In this document: positions 13,215 to 33,103 of the stretch, one piece after another
Layout: each line of letters opens with the position of its first letter
Position numbering within the stretch: position 1 is the first letter of the stretch
Source: Dillenia suffruticosa
Taxonomy: Eukaryota > Streptophyta > Magnoliopsida > Dilleniales > Dilleniaceae
Assembly: GCA_033439265.1 (NCBI GenBank)
Contig: JAVTVX010000031.1
Span: 13,181,001-13,245,000, forward strand
Direction of reading: 5' to 3'
DNA: 64,000 nt
Program-made: the position numbers and the translations under genes
Notes under the pieces: generated by a model
Seen by the model: only the letters and a program-made list of their open reading frames with translations
The model's database searches: none
Told to the model about the DNA's origin: nothing

Positions 13215-13389
13215 TGATTGATCCTATTGTTAAGTACTGATATTTTTCAAATAAAATTTCAAATTTAAATTTTATGTATAACAAAATCAGGTATTAAAAA
13301 TGTTTTATTTCTTAACAATTTAATCTGAATTAAATCAAATTTGATCAGAGTTAACGTGATTATCAGATATCGATAATTATAAAAAAAAA
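13215..13389 (+). mobile_element. Possible second SINE family, second copy
   Basis: The 3' part reads AATTAAATCAAATTTGATCAG, then ATATCGATAATTAT and a 9-A tail, close to the end of the 12410-12598 copy. The 5' limit cannot be placed by eye. Confidence 0.4.
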
Positions 13390-14204
13390 TAATTAACTGA
13401 GCCACCATTGTAGAGAAAAATAAATATTTTCCCTTTAAATAGGAACTTCATTATTGAATTTGTAGGGTGAAAATGGAAAATTGCTCCTTAAGACATAAGA
13501 ATAGTAGTTTTCTCTTCGAATACCAAAATTTAAAAAAGATATTTAATAAAGAGTTTTTTACTATTTAAATATTTTGCCGATACTTAAATTGTTAAGCATG
13601 CCAATTAACAATCAACCTTTACCCTTTTTATTCATTAATTAAATATAATTAATTTTTTATATAATTATTAAATAAATTGAAATTCAAAACTACTGCCGAA
13701 CATATAACCAGCAAACTATTTTATAATAATTTACTTTTGCTATTATACTATTATAAACCTATTATAATCATGAGTGATATTATAATAATTATGAATTAAA
13801 TGAGTTAAAAATTTAATATTCTAAATATTAAATTATAAGTGATATTAAAAAATTAAAATTTGGATAAAATACTTTTTCAAATTAAATAAAAAGATTTTAA
13901 AAACAAGCTGAGAAGATTATTGGGTATAATTTTATAAATTTAATTTTAATTTATTTGGTTTCTTGGCCTGAAGCAATTTGAAACCGAGATAAAAAAATAA
14001 AAATAAAAAATAAAAAAATTGAGATAAAACTTTGCTAGCATGCAGATTGAACACAAGGCGTGAGAAGCAGAGGAACTTCCAAAAACCGTACAGAACCCAA
14101 ACCGCACCAAAACCAAACACAAGCCCCTCATGTCATCACCCCGAGTTCTCCGCTAGCCTTTCCCATTCTCACATAGCTAGTCCGTCTTCCTCAGCTCGCT
14201 CGCT

Positions 14205-14297
14205 TGCTCTCTCCCTCTGTCTCTCTCTCTACTTCTTTATCCCCTTTCCTCCCTATTTTCTTATCCATTCTTCTTCGCTTTCTCTCTTTCTTCAACA
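14205..14297 (+). promoter_or_regulatory. CT-rich leader of KAS I
   Basis: A pyrimidine patch (runs of CTCTCT from 14208, more from 14280) precedes the start codon. Plant core promoters and leaders often hold such Y patches. No clear TATA box was fixed. Confidence 0.4.
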
Positions 14298-17200
14298 ATG
14301 CAAGCCCTCAACTCCACTTCACTCCGACCCTCACCAATCGACCCACTGCGCAAGTCTTCACCGCACCTGAACAATGCAGCCCGACAAATCTCTCTCTCTA
14401 AAAACCGAATCTCTCTCATCACTGCTTCGTCTGTACCGAAGAGAGAAACCGACCCGAAGAAGAGGGTTGTAATCACCGGAATGGGACTCGTCTCGGTTTT
14501 TGGTAATGATGTCGATACTTACTACAATCGACTTCTTTCTGGGGAGAGTGGAATTGATTTGATCGATCGGTTTGATGCCTCGAAATTTCCGACTCGATTC
14601 GGAGGGCAGATCCGAGGGTTTTCTTCTGAAGGCTATATTGACGGGAAGAACGATAGGAGGCTCGATGATTGCTTGAGGTATTGCATTGTAGCCGGTAAAA
14701 AGGCGCTTGAAGATGCGGCTCTTGGTGGGGAAAATTTGAAGAAGGTGATAATTTTAAGGTTTTTTTGGGGGTCAATTTGATAGGTTTTCTGTTTGATTTT
14801 GGTGGGTTAGTCGTTTTGGATCGAAATGTGGATCTGGGGTTTTTCTTCGGAGTGATTGTCATGGATTTGATTTGCATGCATTGGAAAATGAGAATTGAAT
14901 CTTTTTTGGGATCATTTGTTCTGTGGGAAATGATTTAATTTTGACTCTCCTTCTGTGTGTTTTGTGTGATCTAGTACATAGATGCTGAAAATTTGGTTTG
15001 GTTTTATTTCTTCATTGGATGTTCTGAGAAATGGGTTTTGCATGCATTAGCAAATGTTACAATTTTGGTTCTGTACTTGTGTTATGTCGCGTGAGTTCTG
15101 TGTGATATCTTCTTTTGATGGCATTGGTAGATAGATGAAGAAAGTTAAGGGGTCGAAAAATAATGATTTACTTATTTATTTTTGTGATCTACTGGTTGGC
15201 TGGTTCAGCTGTTTTCTTTTTTTCTTTTTTTTTTGTTTTTTCATTTCTTTTCTTTTTCTTGACCCACCACTATCCAGTAAACAATTTAATCAATTTATTG
15301 CTTACGACGTGCTACCTGGCGACCCATTAAGGGGCGAGCTCTCCCAATGCCTGTATTTTCCATTTCCATTTCCATTTCCAAGACAAAACTGAAAATTTGG
15401 TTAAGGAAATCTAGTCCCCTGGACCAACAAGGCGGTTGGTGACTGGTTCAGCTGGTAAAGACCTTGAAGTGGTATAGAGTATTTGGATCAAATCTTGGGG
15501 GTACCAGGGTTGGGATTTATAGGTAGGTGAGATCCAGGCTTTATTGTATAATTCAAACACTTTAAAATGGTAATTATTCTGAGTTTGGTTTTTGGGATGT
15601 GCATGTATTCAAAAGTGATTCAATTTTGATTGTGTGTGCCTCTGTGTGTTTTATGTGATATCTAATTTATACCGTACAGAGATGAAGAAAAGATGGAGTG
15701 AAAAACAGGTTCTAATTTTTTCTTTTGATGTTCGCGAGTATGGCTTGTTCATGGGATAGAAGATGATTCATTTTTCATTATGTGCTTGTTTTTCTGTGTG
15801 CAAACGAGCATGTGTGCATGTATCTGTTTTGAGTGATATGCCCTTTAACAGTGTTGTGCAGGTGGGGAGTTTGCAGAAACAGAAATTGTATGCATTCGAA
15901 AGTGATCCAATTTTGACTGTTAGCATGTGTGACCACGTTTTTGCATGTGTTTTGTGTGATATCGCCTTCAACGGCATTTAGTACATAAGAAGGAAGAAAT
16001 TGGATAGTTTTTAAGCTTTTTAATTCTCTGTACTGGATGGCTGGAATTTGGTAGGGTTGTTGGAAATGTGTGTGAAGTGTTTGCCAGAGATTTACGGTTA
16101 TTATGCATATTTCCGTTTTGGACTAATGCTATAAAATTTTGGATCTTTGTGTGAGGAAGTTTCACCTATCATATTTTTCCCTGTTTATATTTTTGGTTGA
16201 TTGATTCCACAGAAGCATGCCTTTGAAACGAGAAATAATAGAGTGCCACTGACTCCAACTACCTTGCCTCCTCTACATGGAAAATTTTTTAGGGAAGATG
16301 CAAATGCTTGCAGGATGTAGTTATTATCACAGTAAAAGGGAACTGCTCGAATGTGTTTATGTTCAGCCATGTTCATATCTAATTCAAGTTCCAGATGAAC
16401 AAAATGTCTGCCTTGGTTTTCTGCCATCTAAGTAACGCTGAAGTCTGAGAATATAGAACAGGGAGTCACTACAATAGGAACCATATGCAACTTTCATGCT
16501 CATTATTTGCATCATATGATGTGTTATTCTGTGAACCATCCCTCTTTGTATGCTACAGCATCCCATGTTAAGGTTTGTAATGTGAGATCTTTCTCTGTGT
16601 AACCAAGAAGCATTGGGAAACATTTTTGGAATTTCATGGCGAATCAGGAAATGATTATTTAGCTGTTCGCTATTGTTTCAGATCAAGATGCAGCTGTTTC
16701 TTTAGGATTTAATCTGTAATTTGTATATATTTTGTTGCTTGTGCATTGGATATGTCTTGTGAAGTCTCTATTGTTTGTGGGTAGGCTTTCTTGTGAACAG
16801 TTTGTGGACCTACACAAATGGAGTGCTAAATCCATTGTTTCTTTTCCTCTTGGCAGATCGACAAGGAGCGATCTGGTGTGCTTGTCGGAACAGGAATGGG
16901 TGGGCTTACTGTCTTTTCAGATGGCGTTCAAGCTCTAATAGAAAGAGGCCCCAGGAAAATAACGCCATTTTTTATTCCGTATGCCATTACAAACATGGGA
17001 TCTGCATTGCTTGCCATTGATCTTGGCTTCATGGGTCCAAACTATTCTATTTCGACTGCTTGTGCTACGTCCAATTACTGCTTCTATGCTGCTGCCAATC
17101 ACATTCGCCGAGGTGAGGCTGATTTGATGATTGCTGGTGGTACGGAAGCTGCCATCATTCCTATTGGCCTTGGTGGTTTTGTTGCATGTAGAGCTTTATC

Positions 17201-20200
17201 ACAGAGAAATGATGATCCAAAGACTGCGTCAAGGCCCTGGGACAAAGACCGTGATGGCTTTGTTATGGGTGAAGGAGCTGGAGTTTTGGTAAGTTGATTG
17301 CTGCTCGTATATTATAGCCCATTTTACTCTTTTTTTTTTTCTGCACTCATTTGAAATGTTCTAAAAGATAAAGTGTTCATTATGTTTCAGTTAGAAGTTT
17401 TAAGATCTGGTCTTTCTATTGATTGGGCAGGTTTACAAATTACCATTACTAGTGCTGCCATTACTTTGTGGCTTTGCGGTGTAGAGCCTAATATAGTCTG
17501 GGGTACCAGCATTTTCTAAATGTGGTTTTAGTTCATTTATTCTTATTAGCTTAACGAGCAAACCACCAATGAGTAGGTTGATCACACCTATGAATGGTGA
17601 CTCTTGTTATGTTTCCCAATAACTGTGTACCTAAGTGGGTCAAGTATGTATTTAAGGGTATTGGCCCCTAGGGGATGGGGGGAGTGAAGGAGGAGAAATG
17701 TGGGGGAGGGTTGAATAGGATTTTAATGTCAAGCATTTTAGCTGCCCCCATTGAAATTCTGTGAAAAATTTTTATGTGTATATTTTTAACGGACATTAAA
17801 AAAATGCTACTAAAAGTTTTAGAAATGCTATTAAAATTATAAAATTCCCGCTAATTGTTTTAAAAATGCCATTAAAATCCTTTATAATATTGTTTATTTC
17901 CAAAAAATTATAATATCTGCCCTGATTACCTGCGACATGCTGTATTTTTCCCTTATTAAAATAAATTTCTGTTACGCCCTCGATTGAACTATAATTTTAT
18001 CAGACAGTTATTTTGCAACGATCGAATTATGAGGTACAGATCATGGTCAGGACTTAAATAGATATATAATGAGATGTGTCATGCTATAAAAGAGTGATTT
18101 AATAGGAGGTGGAATAGGCTTCACTAAATTAAAGGGGAAAAGTCTTCAGGGATGGATATTTTGACACTGTTTGGATAATGCTTCTGTCTTCCTCTACTAT
18201 GCATTTTTTGAGCAGAAGTGGGCATTTACCATTTCTGTCTATTTTCTTGTGACTCAGACTGTGGTTCTTCAGTTAGCTGTTTACTACTTATTTTTGTCTT
18301 TTTGATTTGCTGCCCTTGTGATGTTCTTTGATATAGAGGTTCATTCTTCGTTGTACCAATTCATGTTTACTGAAGACAAGTTTTCTATGAAGATATTTTT
18401 GTATCTGCATTTCTTAAAGAATGTTGATGGCTTTGTAGGTTATGGAGAGCTTGGAACATGCAATGAAACGTGGTGCACCCATTATTGCCGAGTATTTAGG
18501 AGGTGCCGTTAACTGTGATGCTTATCATATGACTGATCCTAGAGCTGATGGACTTGGTGTTTCATCATGCATTGAAAGAAGCCTTGAGGATGCTGGTGTC
18601 TCACCGGAGGAGGTAAATCTCTTGTTTTACTTGAGTAAATCTTGTAATATCTTGACAACCTCCACCCTCTTCTTTATTGTTGAACCTTTTAATCTTTTTG
18701 AAAGTAAGTCAATGGAAGAGTATTCTGTGTTTTATTTGTTATTTTATTAGTACGAGCATAGAGTGGCATACTGTCATGGACTTTATAAAGGAAAACGGTC
18801 TTTTATGCTTGCTATAATGTTTGATCAAATAATATGATGAATTCTTAATCAATATATGGTCAAATTTGTTTAGTTGTGTAAATATACACATCTTATGGTT
18901 CTCGGGATTAATTTTCTAGTTCTGTTTTAAGTCTGCACATGTTGAAGCAAAACTCTTCCTGGCTGCTTTTACTTTTCCTCTGAAAACTGGTTTTGAACTG
19001 AATCTGTGAAAGCTATTGAGTAGTGCAGATGATTTCTAGTGTTGCAAGTGAATTTTCTTCCTAACCATCCCCAGCAGCCACGCATGTTTAACGTTTTTTT
19101 TCTTTTCTTTTCTTTCTTTCTCTTTTGGTTTCATATCACTTTTGGTCAAGTTTGGTCTTGGTGGAAGCCATTTCTTTTCATTTTTGGTGCGTTGAAACAG
19201 CTGGGTTTAGTTTACTTTCAAATGTTGAATCTCAGTAACATCATGTAAAATCAATAAAATATTTTGAATTTATCCAGTTACCGTGAGGTTCAGGAAAATG
19301 CACTGGCACTCTTTGAAGTTAGTAACGAGTTGCTTGGTAAGGCCCACGGTTTTATCCTTGAAATTGCACTAAACACAAGGTTTGCTCCGTGTTCTTGCCC
19401 AGTACGCATGGTTTGTGGGCTATTGTGCATGCTCAGTAGGTTAATTGGTGCACAAGTAAAATGTCGTGGCTGAGGTTCCCACCATTATTGAAAGAAAAAA
19501 CCTAGAAATGTGACATCCGGATCATCTTGCATTAAATATGATGGCTTGTTCCCAGGGGGACAGCGTAGTGATCACAACCTCCCTCCCCCAACCTCATGAT
19601 CCGGGATTCAAATCTCGTGTAAAAAAAAAAATTAAATATGATGGCTTAATTTTTATGTCCTATATGTTATGATTATTTGCTGGTGTCATATCTTGCTGCA
19701 CTCTGATGAACATGTGGACTGATCAAGCTAATATACTCTTTTTAGGTAAACTATATCAATGCACATGCAACTTCTACTCTTGCTGGTGACCTGGCTGAGG
19801 TGAATGCCATTAAGAAGGTGTTCAAGAACACTTCTGGAATCAAGATAAATGCAACCAAGGTGACTGCCTTCTCTCCCTCTGTATGATGTACAGGTGCTCT
19901 TGCCCATATTCATGCGTCTGCTTTTGTTAGTTTTGACTCTCTTGAGCAGGCTTTTACGAATTATGTGCTCTTGTCATCAATCTACATGTTCTATTCTCTT
20001 ATGTTTGGATGCTTTCTTTCAGTCCATGATTGGCCACTGCCTTGGTGCTTCTGGCGGTTTGGAAGCCATTGCAACAGTGAAGGCAATTACTACAGGGTGG
20101 CTACATCCAACGATTAATCAATTTGTAAGTTCTTATGCTTGTTAAACTTGCGTGAAGAAAAATGCTGTTATGCGTGTAAATGCTGCTAGTATTTACTAAT

Positions 20201-20544
20201 TAGTAGGAATGCAGTAACCATTTGCATGAATGTTCAAGTTTTTGATTCATTTTCTCTCTTCCTGATGTAGAATCCAGAGCCATCTGTGGAGTTTGATACA
20301 GTTGCAAATAAGAAGCAGCAGTACGAAGTGAATGTTGGTAAGTTTCTAGAAACTAAACTCACATCAAAAAAGAAAAAACAAAAACCAAAAAGGGTCATAT
20401 GTTTTTAATTGCAGCATATGGAATAGAGACTGTAGCGTCTCCTAAATTGTGTATTCGATTTTATCATGATTTGCAGCTATCTCTAATTCATTTGGATTCG
20501 GTGGACACAACTCTGTGGTTGTCTTTTCTGGATTTAAGCCTTGA
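14298..20544 (+). CDS. KASI: 3-ketoacyl-ACP synthase I, plastid (KAS I)
   Basis: Condensing enzyme of plastid fatty-acid synthesis, extending acyl-ACP with malonyl-ACP to about C16. Seven exons: 14298-14744, 16857-17288, 18439-18612, 19746-19859, 20023-20124, 20271-20337, 20477-20544, all GT-AG, giving 467 residues. Residues 1-45 are Ser/Arg-rich and lack acids, as in a chloroplast transit peptide (MQALNSTSLRPSP). The mature part begins near KKRVVITGMG. The catalytic triad is visible: Cys218 in STACATSN, His358 in NAHATST and His394 in MIGHCLGA, with the conserved Lys389 just before. The C-terminus has the glycine-rich NSFGFGGHNS. Length and sequence match KAS I rather than KAS II. The start is the first ATG after a CT-rich leader, in the position seen in other KAS I proteins. 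Nothing is missing. Confidence 0.97.
15444..15540 (+). repeat. tRNA-like SINE head in KAS I intron 1
   Basis: An A box (TGGTTCAGCTGG, 15444-15455) and a B-box-like GGATCAAATCT (15485-15495) are about 30 nt apart, as in tRNA genes and plant SINEs. No cloverleaf could be folded and there is no clean poly(A) tail, so it is read as a decayed SINE, not a tRNA gene. Confidence 0.5.
19560..19631 (+). repeat. Short tRNA-like fragment with oligo(A), KAS I intron 3
   Basis: GCGTAGTGATCACAACCTCC is followed by a B-box-like GGGATTCAAATCTC and a run of A (19621-19630). Its design resembles the fragments at 9838 and 33833. Confidence 0.45.
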
Positions 20545-23500
20545 TCAAGATCATTAGAGGAGTTTACAAAATCTGCCAGAAAAGCAGTGCCTAGTTAGAG
20601 AGAGATCTGATTAACTGCACAGGGCTTCTTTCCCCATTACTGCCTTTTCTTCTGGAGTGAACTTGCTGCAAATGCCATTTTAGTGCGCCATTCAGTGTTA
20701 TTCATATAGTAATAAATGGTTGGAAATGTAGCTGTAGGACCTCGAGCCAAATTTTCGGTAGGATGATCATGGCCTGCAGGCTGTTCATTGTCAAGGGGGC
20801 ATGAGATTTTGTTCAGTTTTGTATTATTTGATGGATTGAACAAATTGAAGAAGGATGAGTTTCTTGCATCCCTCTCAAATTCTCTGGGTTGTTTTGCTCT
20901 AGGTCCAAATGGGCTCTCTCTCTAATTATCTTTTGTTATTTTGAAGTGGCTTGACAAATGGAGAATGTTTTTCCTCCTCAACGTAATTATTTGGCAAATG
21001 CCGGATTTAAGTATTTATTTATCTAATTTATAAACTTGAGAAAATGGGCTCGCAAGGAATTGAACAAAACTAAGGATAAAAGAGGAATCGATGCTTAACC
21101 GAGGATTGATTTATATTGGAACTTGGAACCGGAACACCATTTCTCATGTAGTAGTTATGACCTGTAAATGTGCAATCAGGATTGCTCGCCAATAGCTTTT
21201 TATTGAACCGGCCGTAATCTCTCTGATCATATTTTGATTAATTTGATTTTAACGTTATCGAACTCAATTTTAGAAAAATTTTCTTAATATAATATTTTTT
21301 ATTCTTAAATTTCAAATCCGATATTTGATTAAAAAATTTAATATTCTTATTTATTAGTCCGTTTGTTCGTTGATGCCGATAACTTCCTTTGGTTTAATAG
21401 GTTTAACTCTCATTCTGGAACCTTAATCCCACATGCCTCCTACCGGATTAAAATTATAACTTGTAAATGGGAGGGTGAGTTATTTGGTTAATCCTGGGTG
21501 GCTTACTTTATTTTTTAAGTCAATCAGAGTGACGTTGAAAATTAAAAATATTTTTGAAATTCTAACACCATCATTATTTAGTTTTTTTGTTTTGTTTGTT
21601 TGTTTTTATTTTTTTAATTTGTTAGCGAGCCAGCTTCACTTGAATGATTTTAACGACATTTGTAGTACCAGGATGCCTTTATATTTTATTTGGATGGAAA
21701 TATTATAAAAGAGAAAAAAGAATTAGAAAAGAAAGTTATGACTTTACTCTTCTTCTATGAGAGTTTGGATACGGGAGAAAATGGGAGATTTCGATAGAGT
21801 TAAAATCTCTCAAAATTTAAAATTTTTTCTCTATAAAAAATGAAAAGAAACGGGGAGAAAATTTTTAAAATTGCTTTTTAAAAACTAAAAATAAAATTTT
21901 TTATTATTAATGAGTCTGATTTTTTCTCTTTTCTTTTATAAAACTCTCAAATAATATGGAGATAAATTTTCTTTTCTTTTCTTTTCTTTTCTCTTCAAAA
22001 CTCCCAAACGTGCCATTAGAGTTTTAAGCCACCAAATTAATTACGTATTTGATGAAAAATTACCTGAATTCAACTTATCTCAATATATATATTTTGGCTA
22101 ATTATAGATATAATATGGTTCAATCGAAACAAAAAAAAGATTAACAAAAATATATGATAGTTAAATTTTTATAAAATATTTAATTTATTATTATACCAAT
22201 GGTTTTTATTTTAAAAAAAATCAAATTTAAGGGAGTTGACCGAACTTTCCCATATTCATTCCGTGTGTATAAAAGCACCGAAGGCGCTTATTGTTCCCCC
22301 GCCACTATTCCTTTCTTTTCGAACGTCCCTCGATGGTTGTCTACTATTTTTTTTTTTCAAATAGGGTCCTTACACTTTTTTTACTCCCATTTTTTGTTTT
22401 AGTCTTTCGTCTTTTTTTGACCTCACTATGTTTTTTATTTTCCCTATCACCTCCTTGAACCATTTTTTGGGACCCCGTTTTCTTTTTTTTTTTTTTTCCA
22501 GCTTGGGTCCTTCGTTTTTTTTTGCTTGCACTTTTTTTGGACCCATTTTTGACTCGGTCTTTTTTTTGCTTGGGCCTTTCAACTCTTTGGAACCACACTT
22601 CTTTTTTTTTTTTTTTCATTTAATTCCCTGCACTTTTTTAACCAATTTTTTTTTTTAATTCATTCTTGTACTTTTATTCAAGTTCTTATATTTTTTCATT
22701 TTGATCTGATTTTTTTTTTTTCACTTGAATCATTCATTCTTTTGGAACAGTACTTTTTTTTTTTGGACCCCACTTTTTTCATAAATTCTTGTACTTTTTC
22801 GTTTTGACTCAGTTTTTTTCGCATAGATTCTTCGTCAGTTTGGGACGATACTTTATTTTTTTAGTTTCATTCTAGTTCTTGTGCCTTTTTTATCATTTTT
22901 TTTTCAATTGAGTCTTTTGTTTTTATAAGATCACACTTTTTTTTTTCATTCAGATTTTTTCACTTTTTTTAACAATTTTTTTCGTTTAAATCTTTCGCAT
23001 TTTTAGGATATAAGTTTTTTCCCTTTTATTTTTTTTGCTCTCATGAATATCGTTTCTTTATTTTTAGACCATAATTTTTTTTTTCATTCAAGTTCTTGCT
23101 CTATTTTTTTGCCCCATCTGTCCATTCAGATCTCTTTTCTGACCCAAATTTTTTTTTTCGCTTTTAGTCCATCTCTTTTAAACATAAGTTTTTTTTTTCT
23201 CTTTTTTTGCCTTACAGATAGTTGTCCATTTATTTTTAAATTATAGTTTTTTATTTTTTTCCGTTCGAGTCCTTTTTTTTTACCCCTTCTTTTCCTCTCG
23301 AGTCCTTTGGCTTTTTTTAATATAAATTTTTCCCTCTTTTTTAAGCCTAACAAATAATCATCCATTTATTTATATTATCTTTTTACTACTTATTATCTTT
23401 TTTTTTACCTTATTTGTTGATCTTTTTTAAAACTCCAATAATTAAACTATTTTTTTCCTGTCGTTGAGATACATTGTATTTTTTATTATTTTGAACAATA

Positions 23501-23880
23501 ATTTAATTTAGATATTAAATTAATTATAAATCTAATAAATATTTATATAGTAAAAAAATACAATTCACATATTGTGGGTAATATGCGCATTGTGGGGGGG
23601 TGGGGATGACTAGTCTTCTAAACTGTCAACAAAAATGATACCAACTCCTAGTTGGCCTGGTGGCACTGTCACTCTTTAAATAAAATCTCACGTATGAATT
23701 TTGTGTATAAAGGAAATAGATATATGTTAGGAGAGTTTTGTTTTTCAACCCGGATTTAAAGTGATTTCAGATACAATAATTTATAAAAAAAAAAAAAAGA
23801 AAGAAAGAAAAAGATAAGGCATAGCAAAATAAATAGGGCCGGCCCAATAACGAAACAGCTTGCGTAATCCTTAGATCATC
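20545..23880. other. KAS I 3' flank and intergenic region before MCM3
   Basis: The first 300-400 bp are probably KAS I 3' UTR. The piece at 21240-21350 resembles the repeat at 33180-33290 (shared TATTCTTAAA(A/T)TTCAAATCCGA). A T-rich block occupies 22330-23420 and is listed separately. No gene is recognised. Confidence 0.6.
22330..23420. repeat. 1.1-kb T-rich degenerate repeat block
   Basis: On the plus strand, runs of 6-15 T alternate with short spacers such as GGACCC, GGGTCC, GAGTC, CATTC and CACTT. The spacing suggests a decayed tandem array of roughly 35-60 bp units. The open frames here are low-complexity Phe/Leu or Lys artefacts. The block is strongly strand-asymmetric, with almost no A runs on the same strand. 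Confidence 0.75.
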
Positions 23881-23906
23881 CAATCGTCTACCCTAACAAA
23901 ATGGGC

Positions 23907-23945
23907 TTCCCGCCAAAACGAAGTGCCCCTTCTGAAATTCCCGCC
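23907..23945 (+). promoter_or_regulatory. Paired E2F sites of the MCM3 promoter
   Basis: Two exact TTCCCGCC motifs (23907-23914 and 23938-23945), 31 bp apart, fit the E2F consensus TTSSCGSS and lie about 100-135 bp upstream of the MCM3 start. Plant MCM genes are known E2F targets at the G1/S transition. An ACCCTAAC telo-box-like motif sits at 23890-23897, just upstream. Confidence 0.8.
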
Positions 23946-23979
23946 ACGGCCAGTTCTTAGGTCGAAAAAGGGGATCAGT

Positions 23980-23995
23980 TCTCTCTCCCTCCCTC

Positions 23996-24030
<35 letters not shown>
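23980..24030 (+). repeat. (CT)n tract in the MCM3 leader
   Basis: CTCTCCCTCCC followed by an almost pure CT run ends 11 bp before the MCM3 ATG. It may serve as a pyrimidine-rich leader. Confidence 0.85.
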
Positions 24031-24033
<3 letters not shown>

Positions 24034-24041
24034 CTGCGACA

Positions 24042-31180
<7,139 letters not shown>

Positions 31181-32904
31181 AGCGTTGGAATGCTGTTTTT
31201 AGCTCAAGTGAGTCTTTTTTTCTTCTCCTTCTCCATGTTTATCAATCCAAATTTACACATACGATTTGGTAAAAAATTTACATATACGTTTTGTTTGAAG
31301 GTGAGTAATTTCAGGAGCAGCTTTGATTTGTCGAAGCAATGAGGTTGTGATGTAGTTCATACCAGGACATAATTAAGACAGAAATGCAAGTCCATTGAAT
31401 TCTATACTGGCTGTAATGCTGCAGTTCATGAAACCAACTTGTAGCTGTGTGTATTTTTTTTTTATCTTTTTGGGAATTATGATTGGCCTTCAATTCAGGT
31501 TTGTTGTAATCCTTGAACCCGTTTATCCTTCTTGTAATTCAAGTGGAATTAGGATTTCATTGGAACTATCATCCCTCGTTATTTATAATGATTATTCTGC
31601 AACTTTTGATCTGTCTCTCTCTCTGTGGGAACTGAAAACAGAGATGAAATTGAGCATGGTTTAGCAATTTTACAATCTCAAAGAGGCCTCATATTTACCT
31701 TGTACAATAATCTATATATGTAAAACAATGTCAGTAATTTTGAAAAAAATGACTTAAATATGTAGTTCTAACATCAAGTTGGAGAAAATGACTCACTTTC
31801 ATCGACTCCTGTTTCTTGTCACAAGCACATTCAATCAGGGGTGAAGACAGAGAGAGCCAAGAGTCCCTCCATACATATATTTATATTTTTTAATCTTTTA
31901 TTGGTGTATGAATAACACTATTTTTTAAATATAAAATGCTCCATTAAAATTATAAAACATAATTCTTAAATTGATTTTATTTACTAAAATATATGTTTAG
32001 GTTTTATTTTATGGAGAAGAGAAATAGGAATGTTGGATGTCCCTTTAATGAGAAAATTGTTTTCTATACTAACCCTTTGTTTGTCCCGGTTCATGATACT
32101 GTTGGTTCCACGCCGTACACTCTTTACCTTTCCTCTTGAAAATTTCCCAAAACTGCTCATATTATGAGCATAGTGATGGGCTGGTCACTAACATGACACC
32201 GCAAAAACAGTTCAAAGCATAACACCATAATGTTCTTGTTCTCCAAGCTGATACGTGTTTGTATAGACAAGAAAGCTTAGTATGGCTATGTTTAGATAGC
32301 GTCTAGTAGGCATAGTCTCTGTTATTAATCTCCATTTTTGTTTTGTTCTTATTACATTTGTTAATATTGAAAAGTTTTTTATAGACTTAAAATTTCTTTT
32401 TGATGATAGTATCTTTTTCTTATAATTTTTTTCATTCACGCGCACCCATTTGAGTTCAAAGTGTTGCCATCGCTATTAAAATATCACCTCAGTTAGTTGA
32501 CCATGCATGTTTTTGGTAAATCTGAGATTTCAATTTTGGTACCTTGCAGATACGAGATTATAGAGAAGACTAATCTCTTGCGGTAAGTTTTAGTTTAAAA
32601 GAATTAACGATGTTACCTGGAACTTTGGATGCTCAGATGTTGTGGTAATGTTTAGTCAAACTAGTATGTGATATTGAATTCACTAGGAAACAATTTAACC
32701 CTATGGTATTACAGTGTGCAAGGAACATTTGTCCATTGATGTGGCTGAGGTCAGTAAAGCTGCTCAAGCATTCTACCAGACCTGAAGTCACAATGGATAT
32801 GGGCTTTGTATAGGTTTTAGGACGTTTCCAACAGTGTCGTATCGTTATCTGTTGTCCGATATTTGTTAGCGTAGGTGAAAAGAATACTTTTGTTTTTTAA
32901 ACAG

Positions 32905-33048
32905 ATTGAGAGTTTGACTCCTATTAGATACAAAAAAAAACAATATTGGGAGACCTTCCCCTCAAAATGAGGTCCGATAGTCAGATCGATTTCGGATTAG
33001 TTGGGACGAAATCTCAGATACCAAAAGATCCAGGTACCAAAAAAAAAA
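32905..33048 (+). mobile_element. SINE, same family as copy 1, 5'-eroded (copy 2)
   Basis: A good B box (GAGTTTGACTCC, 32910-32921) is followed by the family body (ATTGGGAGACC, GGATTAGTTGGGACGAAATCTC, GGTACC) and a 10-A tail. The A box is not clear. Confidence 0.7.
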
Positions 33049-33103
33049 TATATCATTATCTGTTGGCCTCCTTGTACGGGTGGCCCCAAAATATAGTAAT
33101 TCC

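Larger units (their letters stand above)
8811..14297. other. AT-rich intergenic region
   Basis: No gene is recognisable in these 5.5 kb. They hold SINE-like insertions (listed separately). A duplicated motif, GATCACTGAATCAATCATA, occurs near 9100 and again near 9285 within what look like decayed repeat copies. The last 100-200 bp form the leader and promoter of the KAS I gene and are CT-rich (14205-14290). Confidence 0.6.

Noticed and set aside
14473..14877. 134-codon minus-strand frame over KAS I exon 1
   Set aside because: A shadow of the real plus-strand exon.
15444..15495. Candidate tRNA gene in KAS I intron 1
   Set aside because: A- and B-box-like motifs are present, but no acceptor or anticodon stem can be folded.
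19264..19473. Open frame of 69 codons between KAS I exons 3 and 4
   Set aside because: It lies within intron 3, shows no similarity to KAS I or any known family, and exons on both sides join in frame without it.
22344..22658. Lys-rich (minus) and Phe-rich (plus) open frames
   Set aside because: Products of the T-rich block only.
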